Source of the DNA: Lachnospiraceae bacterium
GTDB lineage: Bacteria; Bacillota; Clostridia; Lachnospirales; Lachnospiraceae
Length of the DNA stretch: 64,000 nucleotides
Assembly (NCBI GenBank): GCA_910575155.1
Contig: CAJTDX010000006.1
Span: 1-64,000, forward strand
Reading direction: 5' to 3'
Below are positions 23,427 through 31,077 of the stretch, piece after piece. How positions within the stretch are numbered: position 1 is the stretch's first letter; every line of letters starts with the position of its first letter. The position numbers were made by a program, and so were the translations under genes. The notes under the pieces were generated by a model. The model was not told the origin of the DNA and searched no databases. It saw only the letters and a list, made by a program, of their open reading frames with translations.

Positions 23427-23900
23427 TTAAAATTTGAACACCTGTCCCCAATCAAAATAGCCGGACGCTTCTGTGCTTTTCGGCCATTCGCTGCACCATG
23501 CGGGAACACCGGGCGTTTCAACTCTGTCAAAACTCGGAGTGTACGGCTTGATGTCAAGTACGGGCGTATTGTCATTTGCGTCAATGAATGTAACACGAAT
23601 CATGCCGTTGGTGAAATCAATGTTAATAATTTCGGACGCTGTTAATGCAATAGGGTTCGGACGCGCAGGAGATCGTGTCGCAAATACACCCATGACTTCG
23701 GGTGCGCCTTTATAGGGCTGTTCTGTCTGTAATTCATTCCGGTCTGCGTTGTTGTCGCAATCGCTGAACCACCAAAGGACATTGATGTGGCTGAAGCCCT
23801 CTAAGGCCTGCAGTCCGGGAATGTACTCCGGCTCTAGCTGAATAAATGTGCCGTTTTCATCATTTTTTACTTTGCCAATGGCTTTTAATTGATAGGTCAT
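23427..23900 (-). CDS. TrmO-like SAM-dependent methyltransferase (UPF0066/YaeB)
   Basis: 157 aa. The beta-barrel TrmO fold shows in LKAIGKVKNDENGTFIQ, LEGFSHINVLWWFS, GVFATRSPARPNPIALT and the end FDRVETPGVP. TrmO methylates the t6A37 base of tRNA using SAM; this short form lacks the C-terminal domain of E. coli TrmO, and small relatives may act on other targets. AAGGAGG precedes the ATG. The promoter at 23932-23962 is of the MerR-activated type. Confidence 0.85.
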   Translation of the reverse strand: MTYQLKAIGKVKNDENGTFIQLEPEYIPGLQALEGFSHINVLWWFSDCDNNADRNELQTEQPYKGAPEVMGVFATRSPARPNPIALTASEIINIDFTNGMIRVTFIDANDNTPVLDIKPYTPSFDRVETPGVPAWCSEWPKSTEASGYFDWGQVFKF

Positions 23901-23931
23901 ATTTTTCCTCCTTGCTTTTGTTGGTAAAACC

Positions 23932-23962
23932 AGTATAAGACCTCACATCATGTGAGGTGCAA
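23932..23962 (-). promoter_or_regulatory. MerR-type promoter with 19-bp spacer and dyad
   Basis: On the minus strand -35 TTGCAC (23957-23962) and -10 TATACT (23932-23937) are separated by 19 bases, and the spacer holds the palindrome CCTCACATGATGTGAGG. This is the classic architecture of promoters remodelled by MerR-family activators. It faces the TrmO/GNAT operon. Confidence 0.8.
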
Positions 23963-23971
23963 TAGGGAAAA

Positions 23972-24002
23972 TTAAAAATGCCCTGCATTTTTAGCAGGAC
24001 AT
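23972..24002 (-). terminator. Terminator of the merR-like gene
   Basis: A 9-bp stem (ATGTCCTGC with GCAGGGCAT, one G-T pair) followed by TTTTTAATTTT on the minus strand, just after the stop at 24019. Confidence 0.7.
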
Positions 24003-24018
24003 TTCAAAGCCTGTACCA

Positions 24019-24831
24019 TCATGCGTGTTCCAGCGGTATTTGAAGCTCAATCAAATATTTTTCAGGGTTATTCTCATTCCACGGGCCCCTATGCACGATC
24101 TGACGCATCGGGTTAGACATTTTGTATTCGCTGTTTGTCTGCAACCATTCGGCAAAGGCAAGGTAGGCGCCTTTTATATTTGCAAAATCGCCATAGACCA
24201 TTGTGCAAGCCATATACGGGACTGGTTCTGTCATGTGGAAACAAAATGGCTCTTTTGCCTTTCCCATTTTCTTTACCGGAGCGCATAGCTCAATATCAAC
24301 ATCTGTCTCTCGAAATTCTGTATCGTGATAAATGGAAAGTGTATTGCCCATTATTTCGATTTTTTGCACTTCTGTAAAAGTAGAAAGTTCTTTCCATAAG
24401 TCGCCCTCGGAATAGTAATTCGGTACAATTTTCCGCAAGGATAGCACCTGATACGCCGGGATTGACTTAACGGATATATTATAGTGCAGTTCTCCTTTAC
24501 CACCCTGTATTTCACTTTTTGTAAGTTCAATCTTCCGCAGTTTTTCTCGTTCGGCCTGTATTGCATTTTCTATCTCTATGCGCTTTTTATCGAGCTGTGC
24601 AAGAAGGGATTGCTCGTCCATCGTCAGGGCAAGCGCAATTTCCGAAACATTCAGTCCACTGTCCCGCAGATACAGAATCTTATTTAGACGCGGTATTTGC
24701 TTTACTGAATACAGTCGGTGTCCCGTCCACTTGTCAACCTCTGCCGGTGTCAGAAGTCCTACCTCGTCATAGTAGCGAAGCATACGAATAGATACCTGTG
24801 CCAGCTTTGAAAATTCACCTATTCTAAACAT
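24019..24831 (-). CDS. MerR-family regulator with GyrI-like effector domain (BmrR-type)
   Basis: 270 aa. HTH: MFRIGEFSKLAQVSIRMLRYYD, wing TGHRLYSVKQIPRLNK, then a dimerisation helix (EQSLLAQLDKKRIEIENAIQAE). The C-terminal 150 residues form a GyrI/AraC-binding-type ligand domain ending NPEKYLIELQIPLE. BmrR-like proteins bind cationic drugs and activate promoters with 19-bp spacers; such a promoter lies just downstream before trmO. It has its own promoter at 24852-24879. Confidence 0.9.
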   Translation of the reverse strand: MFRIGEFSKLAQVSIRMLRYYDEVGLLTPAEVDKWTGHRLYSVKQIPRLNKILYLRDSGLNVSEIALALTMDEQSLLAQLDKKRIEIENAIQAEREKLRKIELTKSEIQGGKGELHYNISVKSIPAYQVLSLRKIVPNYYSEGDLWKELSTFTEVQKIEIMGNTLSIYHDTEFRETDVDIELCAPVKKMGKAKEPFCFHMTEPVPYMACTMVYGDFANIKGAYLAFAEWLQTNSEYKMSNPMRQIVHRGPWNENNPEKYLIELQIPLEHA

Positions 24832-24851
24832 TTTATCACCACCTATCTATC

Positions 24852-24879
24852 ATTATATCCATAGTTTTTGATACTTCAA
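24852..24879 (-). promoter_or_regulatory. Promoter of the merR-like gene
   Basis: -35 TTGAAG (24874-24879) and -10 TATAAT (24852-24857) with 16 bases between. It ends 20 bases before the start codon. Confidence 0.55.
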
Positions 24880-24951
24880 ACAGAAATTCGCTTTAAGTAA
24901 TATAGATTTATTTTGGCTAACTGATAATGATATGGCGCTTTTTCAAATACA

Positions 24952-25503
24952 TTATCTCTTTTTCTTGTGTAGCTTTAAGTCAATATTTTTCGTTGCCGCT
25001 GCATCCTGCAGTAATCCAGCAACAAAAGCGCTTTTTTCTTTGAGCGTCAGTGTTTCCATATCAGGTTTACGGTAAATTTCTTTAAGTACTGTTTGCAGTT
25101 CTTGCAGTTCCAGCAGGTTGACGGCTACGCAAAAGAGTGTCTTTTTGCGGCCATCATTATAATTGGATAATAAAACCTCCAAAATGTTGGCTTTCACCGC
25201 CTGCTCTGCATTATAAGCGTCTATTCCAAGGCGTTTGGCCTTTTCCATATCGGATCTTCGATTTCGATGTGTAATAAAGGAATCGAAATCATCAATATGA
25301 TCGTATTTCTCACAGGGGTATTCACTGCATTGAAAACAGTATTCAACTCCGTCATGCTCCAAACTGCATCTTGCAATTTTACAGGACTGATTCCCTTCAC
25401 CGCCGCCGCAACCAGGACAGTTTTTATTCAAAAACATGGGGCAAAGCCCGCAATTCAAACCGCAGAGGGAAAATAATTGGTTTGCTCGATTAAATCCTTT
25501 CAT
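24952..25503 (-). CDS. DUF3795 zinc-binding protein
   Basis: 183 aa. A dense Cys set at the N-terminus (LCGLNCGLCPMFLNKNCPGC, then CKIARCSLEHDGVEYCFQC and YPCEKY) is typical for DUF3795, followed by an alpha-helical C-terminal half. The family is common in gut Clostridia and its function is unknown. AGGAGGTTCC lies before the ATG. Stand-alone gene in the cargo island. Confidence 0.85.
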   Translation of the reverse strand: MKGFNRANQLFSLCGLNCGLCPMFLNKNCPGCGGGEGNQSCKIARCSLEHDGVEYCFQCSEYPCEKYDHIDDFDSFITHRNRRSDMEKAKRLGIDAYNAEQAVKANILEVLLSNYNDGRKKTLFCVAVNLLELQELQTVLKEIYRKPDMETLTLKEKSAFVAGLLQDAAATKNIDLKLHKKKR

Positions 25504-25587
25504 GGAACCTCCTTAAACAGCCTGCCTGCAAATATTCAAGACAAGCTCTGATAATGCTTGACATAGCAAAGTAGAAAATTTGAAAAC

Positions 25588-26004
25588 TTAAAACTCATAT
25601 CTTGTACCATGCGAGAGCAACAGGCCATCTGTTAATTCCACACGCAGAATGATAGTGTTTTCATCGTTAAAATCGGTATGACCGTTATCAATCCATTCAG
25701 CAAAGACTTTTTTCAGCTTTTCAGCAATCACACAGTTTTCTTTTTTCCCAAAATAACCCAAACTGACGCCATTCCCATGTGCTGTAAACCACTCGCCGGC
25801 GATTGCAACAACATGGTTATCTTTTATATGTTTTATTTTATTTGAGAGGGCATGAGTAATGATATAAAATGCACCATCTTCGTAATAGGCATTTACATAT
25901 CGCACATAAGGCGTTGCATTTTCTATTGTTGCTAATGATATAATCGTATCTTTCCCGAAACGCTCAATCATGACCAGTTCTGCTTCTTGACTAAATTCTT
26001 TCAT
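25588..26004 (-). CDS. Pyridoxamine-phosphate-oxidase-like flavin protein
   Basis: 138 aa. The split-barrel flavin fold shows in GKDTIISLATIENATPYVRYVN, then YYEDGAFYIITHALSNKIKHIKDN, then VVAIAGEWFTAHGNGVSLG. Small proteins of this class use FMN or F420 and are often annotated as nitroimidazole-resistance-like or general stress proteins. The substrate is unknown. Confidence 0.8.
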   Translation of the reverse strand: MKEFSQEAELVMIERFGKDTIISLATIENATPYVRYVNAYYEDGAFYIITHALSNKIKHIKDNHVVAIAGEWFTAHGNGVSLGYFGKKENCVIAEKLKKVFAEWIDNGHTDFNDENTIILRVELTDGLLLSHGTRYEF

Positions 26005-26070
26005 TAAATCTTTCTCTCTTCAAATTATATTTTTCGGATCTGTTCAAAGTCTCGACAAGCTGGAATTTAG

Positions 26071-26460
26071 CTATTGTCTTTTCTTTTCTATTGTGTAGGA
26101 TTGCAGACCCTTCTGACAGCCATTCTTTTCATAAAATCCCTCTACTCCCGGTTGTGAACCAAAATATAACATAGTAGGCGTATTATCATTATCCTTTGCA
26201 AGTTGAAGAAGTCTACTTCCTACTCCTTGTTTTTGATATTCTGGAAGAACAAGCAACTCTGTAATTGTTCCAAAATAATAACCATCTGAAAGAATACGCA
26301 AACACCCTATCAGCACTTTGTCATCATAGGCGGTTATATTCAGCGTTTTAGATAATGCCTCCTTTGTTCTTTCGATGTCATAATCGCCTTGCCATACTTG
26401 ATTAACAAAGGAGAGAAAAGTTGAAGCATTAAGTTTTTTATCACCCACTTTGTATTCCAT
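26071..26460 (-). CDS. GNAT-family N-acetyltransferase, 129 aa
   Basis: A compact GNAT domain: ITAYDDKVLIGCLRILSDG, then TITELLVLPEYQKQGVGSRLL (acetyl-CoA loop Q-x-x-G-V-G-S), then FYEKNGCQKGLQSY. It belongs to the broad group of small-molecule or peptide acetyltransferases. GGAGGTATAATA precedes the ATG. Confidence 0.8.
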   Translation of the reverse strand: MEYKVGDKKLNASTFLSFVNQVWQGDYDIERTKEALSKTLNITAYDDKVLIGCLRILSDGYYFGTITELLVLPEYQKQGVGSRLLQLAKDNDNTPTMLYFGSQPGVEGFYEKNGCQKGLQSYTIEKKRQ

Positions 26461-26490
26461 TATTATACCTCCACAACTCCGAATCGTTTT

Positions 26491-26984
26491 TCAATTTGAC
26501 AAAAGCAGAAGCCATATAAACATCACTAAAATGATAGCCCCTATTAAAGAAAAAATGTTTACAACTTTATTTACTTTTGCCTTAAATATTTTCGATAGAA
26601 TGAAGAAGACTCCCATGCCTATTACTCCGCCCAAAGTGTTTGCTAAAAGGTCAGTAATATCACTTGCCCCAATAGCAAAAACAAATTGTACGGTTTCAAA
26701 AAACAAACTTGTCAGAAATATTGGAATAAACTTTTTAAGGAAAGGCTTCTCTTGTTGCAATGCACATAACAAAATTCCGAAAGGAATAAAAGCAAAAACA
26801 TTATTATATATCTCACCAAAACTTATTGTTCCGTTGACGATAACAGAACCTCGGAAAGGAATTAGATTCACACTTCTCAAGTGATCTATATCTTTAAAAG
26901 AAAATTGTAGTTTAAATATTATAATCCATGTTAATGCTAACAGATATACAATAAGTAATCCTTTGGTTATTTTTTTGATTGCAT
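26491..26984 (-). pseudogene. VanZ-like membrane protein with a frameshift near the start
   Basis: The conserved body (SVNLIPFRGSVIVNGTISFG, NNVFAFIPFGILLCAL, GASDITDLLANTLGGVIGM) is a VanZ-type protein with several membrane helices. The natural start appears to be the ATG at 26982-26984 (AAGGAGCG upstream), but that frame ends after five codons at a run of seven A. With eight A the frame continues MQSKKITKGLLIVYLLALTW into the rest without interruption. A TTG at 26880 could give a shortened form lacking the first membrane helix. VanZ relatives confer low-level teicoplanin or cell-wall stress resistance. Confidence 0.75.
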
Positions 26985-27035
26985 TTTATCGCTCCTTTCT
27001 ATAAAATTCCGGTTAGTTTATCCGTCCACAGTACA

Positions 27036-27500
27036 TTAACTATTCAGAAGTTTTGTCAAATCCTCCTCGGAAGCGTCCATTTTCACAGAAACTTCTTCCA
27101 TTGTCATACCGGTAGCAAGAAAACGCTTTATAACCATTTTCATATCCTCGCCAACCTCAATGATATGTCCGTCCAAATCGTAAAAGCGAATCACCCGCTG
27201 ACCCCAGCTATGATCGATCACTTCTCCCAGATATTCAATATCCGGGTATTCTTTCAACTTGTTCAAAAAACCGTCAAAGTCCTGTTCCTCAAAGACGATT
27301 TCCGCATTGTTGGATTTCTTTAATATCTTTTCTTTTGGCAGATCTACAAGCCAGTCAAAATCCTGCTGCAATGCCAGGCCGCAGGTAAAAGCAATGTTTC
27401 TGCCATAATCCTGGAACACCTCTAATCCAAACAAATCCTCATAAAAATTTCTTGCGGCACTGATGTCCACCACCGAAATCACAGTACATGTATATTTCAT
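27036..27500 (-). CDS. VOC-family (glyoxalase/bleomycin-resistance-like) protein
   Basis: 154 aa. Two beta-alpha-beta-beta-beta units: SVVDISAARNFYEDLFGLEVF at the N-terminus and GQRVIRFYDLDGHIIEVGE in the second half, with metal-ligand candidates Glu near the ends. An extra helical tail (MTMEEVSVKMDASEEDLTKLL) follows. The ligand is unknown; relatives bind antibiotics or act as isomerases or dioxygenases. Confidence 0.85.
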   Translation of the reverse strand: MKYTCTVISVVDISAARNFYEDLFGLEVFQDYGRNIAFTCGLALQQDFDWLVDLPKEKILKKSNNAEIVFEEQDFDGFLNKLKEYPDIEYLGEVIDHSWGQRVIRFYDLDGHIIEVGEDMKMVIKRFLATGMTMEEVSVKMDASEEDLTKLLNS

Positions 27501-27556
27501 AATGATAATTCCTCACTTATAGATATATTTTCGTGGCTCAACAAAACGGAAATTTG

Positions 27557-27970
27557 TCATTTTCGGTTCGGTTTTCTTTTGATAGCCAACAATTTCATGT
27601 AATCATCAAAATCAGCCGTATTAGTCGGTTCAAACATAACCCATTTCCCGCCATGATAGGTTTTCGCCTCATCATACTGCTTACAAACAGCATTAGAAAG
27701 AGTATCCCTTATCGCTTCAAATTTGGCTCGTTCATCTTTGCCTAAGATTACCATAAAGCCCATACAGTTTTCCCTTGCATATAGGGCGCAAAGTGTTTTT
27801 CCGCCTCTGCGATATTTGTATTCATAGTTCCAGGACTTGCCACCGCTGTTCCATATGCGATCCATATCGTATTTCTCGTCAATCGCAGCGCATAGCCTCT
27901 GCCATACGTCATATAAAGATTGTCCAATCAAGGCAATCATATCATTCTCATCTGGTATTATGTTGATCAT
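27557..27970 (-). CDS. DUF3788 family protein (paralog 1)
   Basis: 137 aa. Pattern WNYEYKYRRGGKTLCALY, then CMGFMVILGKDERAKFEAI and KTYHGGKWVMFEPT matches DUF3788, small proteins of unknown function common on clostridial mobile elements. A second, diverged copy lies at 34595-35023. Confidence 0.85.
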   Translation of the reverse strand: MINIIPDENDMIALIGQSLYDVWQRLCAAIDEKYDMDRIWNSGGKSWNYEYKYRRGGKTLCALYARENCMGFMVILGKDERAKFEAIRDTLSNAVCKQYDEAKTYHGGKWVMFEPTNTADFDDYMKLLAIKRKPNRK

Positions 27971-28062
27971 AACTTAGCCTCCTCAAAACACCACTATCGA
28001 TCCTGTTTTCAAAGATTGCGCCATTCCTCATTTGCTCATCAACCATATTGCCGCAACGCTTT

Positions 28063-28287
28063 GATATAGTCAACATGATATAGTTTCCACACATGAACTG
28101 AAATTCTTTCTATGTGATTTCTGTTCGTCAGACCAGAGGTTTGCTCTCTGGGTTAGTACTTTCCCCGAAATCCGGCTTCCTTCAGATTCAACTTCACGAT
28201 GGACACCCTTGCCTTCGGCTATATCCTTCCCACTACCGGGCGGATTCCAGACTTTCATTGGTTAGAAACGTGCGCCGCCAGGCGCAC
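28063..28287 (-). other. Possible 5' remnant of a group II intron or other structured element (weak)
   Basis: The minus strand from 28287 begins GTGCGCC, forms a 7-bp hairpin with GGCGCAC, and continues through a 200-base stretch (including GCCGAAGGCAAGGGTGTCC and GTCTGACGAACAGAAATC) that has no coding pattern and resembles ribozyme leaders I associate with bacterial group II introns. No reverse transcriptase or domain V/VI follows, so it would be a truncated relic. It fills the gap between DUF3788 and mgtE. Confidence 0.35.
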
Positions 28288-28321
28288 CACTATAAAAAAA
28301 CAGGTTTGAAAAACTGCTTTT

Positions 28322-29707
28322 TTATATATGAAGTATCATTGTCGCCAGCCAGAAATAAATTAAAAGTGAAAGCGCATCCATAACCGTCGTAATAAACGGA
28401 GATGATATTACAGCCGGGTCAAGCTCCATTTTTTCTGCAAGAATAGGAAATACGCATCCAACCATTTTGGCAAATATAATTTCGATTATAAGTGTCAGAC
28501 TGATTACAAGATCAACCTGAATAGTAATAGCACTCATACCAAGCAATGTTCTGTCAACAAACCATATTTTAACAAAATTGACAGTGGCAAGTGTAATTCC
28601 GCACAGAACACCTACTCTGAATTCCTTCCATATCACTTTAAAAATATCTTTAAAATTTATTTCTTTAAGTGAAAGAGCACGGATAATAACGGCACTCGCC
28701 TGACCTCCCGAATTACCGCTTGTTCCCGTAAGCATAGGTACAAACGAGGTCAGTACAATCAGTGCCGAAAGCTTGTCCTCAAAAGCATTTAAAATCATAC
28801 TCGTAAATGTTGCACTTATCATAAGAAACAAAAGCCACGTAATTCTGGATTTCCATGTTTCAAAAATGCCTGTTTTGAGATAAGGTTTCTCGTTAGGCAG
28901 AATAGCGTGCATCTTCTGGATATCCTCAGTATTCTCTTCCTGCAATACGTCAATAGCATCATCGACTGTAATGATACCCACAAGCCTGTTTTCCATATCC
29001 ACAACAGGAAGAGCAAGGAAGTTATACTTATCAAGGAAATTTGCCGCTATTTCTTTATCATCATGCGTGTTTACAAAAATTATATTTGTTTCCATAAACT
29101 CTTCAATCTTATCGTCATAATCGTGTAACAAAAGTTCCTTTACTGTAGTTACACCAATAAGATGCCTTGAGCTGTCAGTAACGTAACAAGTATAAATTGT
29201 TTCCTTATCAACACCTGTACGTCTTATTCTTTTAAAGGCATCCTCAACAGTGTTATCCTTTTTCAGATCAACAAACTCAGGGGTCATAATTGAGCCTGCG
29301 CTGTCCTCAGGATACTTTAAAAGAGTGTTAATTGATTTTCGTGTCTGTGCATCAGTATTTCTGAGTATTCTTTTTACAATTGTTGCAGGCATTTCCTCAA
29401 TAATATCAACTGTATCATCAAGGTAAAGCTCGTCAATAACCTCACGAAGCTCTGTATCTGAAAAAGCATGGATGAGAGCCTCCTGCGTTTCACCGTCAAG
29501 CTCAACGAATGTTTCAGCCGCCTCTTCTTTAGGAAGAAGACGGAAGAGCAAAATCCTCTGTTCATTTGGAAATTCATCAAAAAGAACAGCAATATCAGTT
29601 GGATTAATGTCTGCTAAAATGCTTTTAAGCTGTGAATATTTCTTCTCTCTGTAAAGAGTGGAGATTTGCTCTATAAGCTTTTCAAATTCAAGTTTTTCAA
29701 GATTCAT
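28322..29707 (-). CDS. mgtE: Magnesium transporter MgtE
   Basis: 461 aa, the usual MgtE length. N-terminal superhelical domain (about 1-130, including IADINPTDIAVLFDEFP-like repeats), two CBS domains (about 135-255: SAGSIMTPEFVDL and LPVVDMENRLVGIITVDDA), a plug helix and five C-terminal membrane helices with the signature SGNSGGQASAVIIRALS. It moves Mg2+ across the membrane with gating by cytosolic Mg2+. AAAGGAGATACGG precedes the ATG; a two-codon ORF (ATG GAA TAA) with its own AGGAGG lies just before. No M-box-like leader is visible. Confidence 0.95.
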   Translation of the reverse strand: MNLEKLEFEKLIEQISTLYREKKYSQLKSILADINPTDIAVLFDEFPNEQRILLFRLLPKEEAAETFVELDGETQEALIHAFSDTELREVIDELYLDDTVDIIEEMPATIVKRILRNTDAQTRKSINTLLKYPEDSAGSIMTPEFVDLKKDNTVEDAFKRIRRTGVDKETIYTCYVTDSSRHLIGVTTVKELLLHDYDDKIEEFMETNIIFVNTHDDKEIAANFLDKYNFLALPVVDMENRLVGIITVDDAIDVLQEENTEDIQKMHAILPNEKPYLKTGIFETWKSRITWLLFLMISATFTSMILNAFEDKLSALIVLTSFVPMLTGTSGNSGGQASAVIIRALSLKEINFKDIFKVIWKEFRVGVLCGITLATVNFVKIWFVDRTLLGMSAITIQVDLVISLTLIIEIIFAKMVGCVFPILAEKMELDPAVISSPFITTVMDALSLLIYFWLATMILHI

Positions 29708-29916
29708 AGTCCGTATCTCCTTTCGTTTTTTATTTTATTCCATAGTATTGTTACCTCCTTATGTATCAAAACTGTTGAATTGGAATTTGTCATAATAAAT
29801 TAAGGATATTATAGGTTTAAGTAGTAGCAAGACTTTAATAAAGTAGAAAAGCCTCAATTGAATTTCTATACCAGATTAGTTACTGTGTATAACCTCCATA
29901 TAAACGTCCTCTTCCA

Positions 29917-31077
29917 TCATTTGTTCTTTTGATTTTTTATCCAGATATAGCAGATAACCACTCCGATTAAGGCTATCCCTCCTGTGGTTATATATGGTAA
30001 TTCAATATTGCTTTCATACAGATACCCAGTTAATAAAGGAGCAATAACTTTGCTAAGATTTCCGGCGGTACTGGCAAATCCCATCAGTGTTCCTTTATGC
30101 TGATTGTCAGTTTTTGAAAGGGTTGCGTTTAATGTGGGTACTGTAATAGCAGAAGATACCGCAAATAAGCCAAAAACCACCAACACACTAACAAACCCAG
30201 TTGTCAATACCATGGCAAACGCTACTAAGGCTTTGCAAAACATACCTATCAGTATTAGTCGCTTCTCACCAATTTTTTTTGCTAAAGGACCAGTCAAAAA
30301 GCCTTGTACTACAATCAAAATACCTGCTAGAGCCATCCAAATAACACCAACTTGCTTAGTGGAAAATCCAAACTTATCTACGACATACAGCCCCGTAATT
30401 CCTTGCAAGCCTGTTTGACAGAAATGCACAACGAAAATAAGTATCAAAACCATTCCTGCTGAGCCCAAAATTATACTTTTCAGGTCTGAAAAATCAAAGG
30501 GTTTTCTTTTTTCCGTCTGTCCTGAACGCTCAATTGACTCTGGCAAAAGTGTTAGAATTAGTAGAAAGGCAATAAATGAAATGCCAGCGCCTGTAAAAAA
30601 TGGGAGCGCAAGCGAATAGCCTGCAAGAATGCCTCCCAATAATGGTCCCATCATTACGCCAATGCTCATTGAAGCTCCAAGTTGACTCATATTCTTGCTT
30701 CTTTCTTCCTCCGAGCTGGAATCTCCAACATATGCCAAAGATGCAACGGACGTAGCAGATGACAAAATACCCGATAAACTGCGAGCTATAAATAGTGTCC
30801 AAAAGGATGAAGCCAAACCGAACAGGAACAAACTGATGGAATATCCTATAATACCAATGCTGATAATCGGCTTTCTACCAATTCGGTCGGACAGTGCACC
30901 CCAAAAAGGTGCGCATACTGTTTGTGCCAGAGCATATACGGCAGTGAGCCATCCAAGCTCACGACCGCCAGCACCTAGATTTTCCATGTAAAATGGCATG
31001 ACCGGAAGAACTAAGCTATATCCTAACGCAATCACCAAAGTAGCAAGATTTAAAGCGAAAATTGGCTTTTTATTCAT
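29917..31077 (-). CDS. MFS efflux transporter (drug:H+ antiporter, TetA-like group)
   Basis: 386 aa with about 12 membrane helices. Motif A between helices 2 and 3 reads GALSDRIGRKPII, and motif C-like GPLLGGILAGYSLAL lies in helix 5. The ATG at 31077 overlaps the phosphotransferase-like stop, so the two are coupled. Co-regulation with a rifampin-phosphotransferase-like enzyme under TetR suggests drug export, but the substrate is unknown. Confidence 0.85.
   Translation of the reverse strand: MNKKPIFALNLATLVIALGYSLVLPVMPFYMENLGAGGRELGWLTAVYALAQTVCAPFWGALSDRIGRKPIISIGIIGYSISLFLFGLASSFWTLFIARSLSGILSSATSVASLAYVGDSSSEEERSKNMSQLGASMSIGVMMGPLLGGILAGYSLALPFFTGAGISFIAFLLILTLLPESIERSGQTEKRKPFDFSDLKSIILGSAGMVLILIFVVHFCQTGLQGITGLYVVDKFGFSTKQVGVIWMALAGILIVVQGFLTGPLAKKIGEKRLILIGMFCKALVAFAMVLTTGFVSVLVVFGLFAVSSAITVPTLNATLSKTDNQHKGTLMGFASTAGNLSKVIAPLLTGYLYESNIELPYITTGGIALIGVVICYIWIKNQKNK

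Noticed and set aside
28288-29916. M-box magnesium riboswitch before mgtE
   Set aside because: The leader upstream of 29707 is A+T-rich and lacks the conserved M-box stems; only a two-codon ORF and a normal ribosome site are present.
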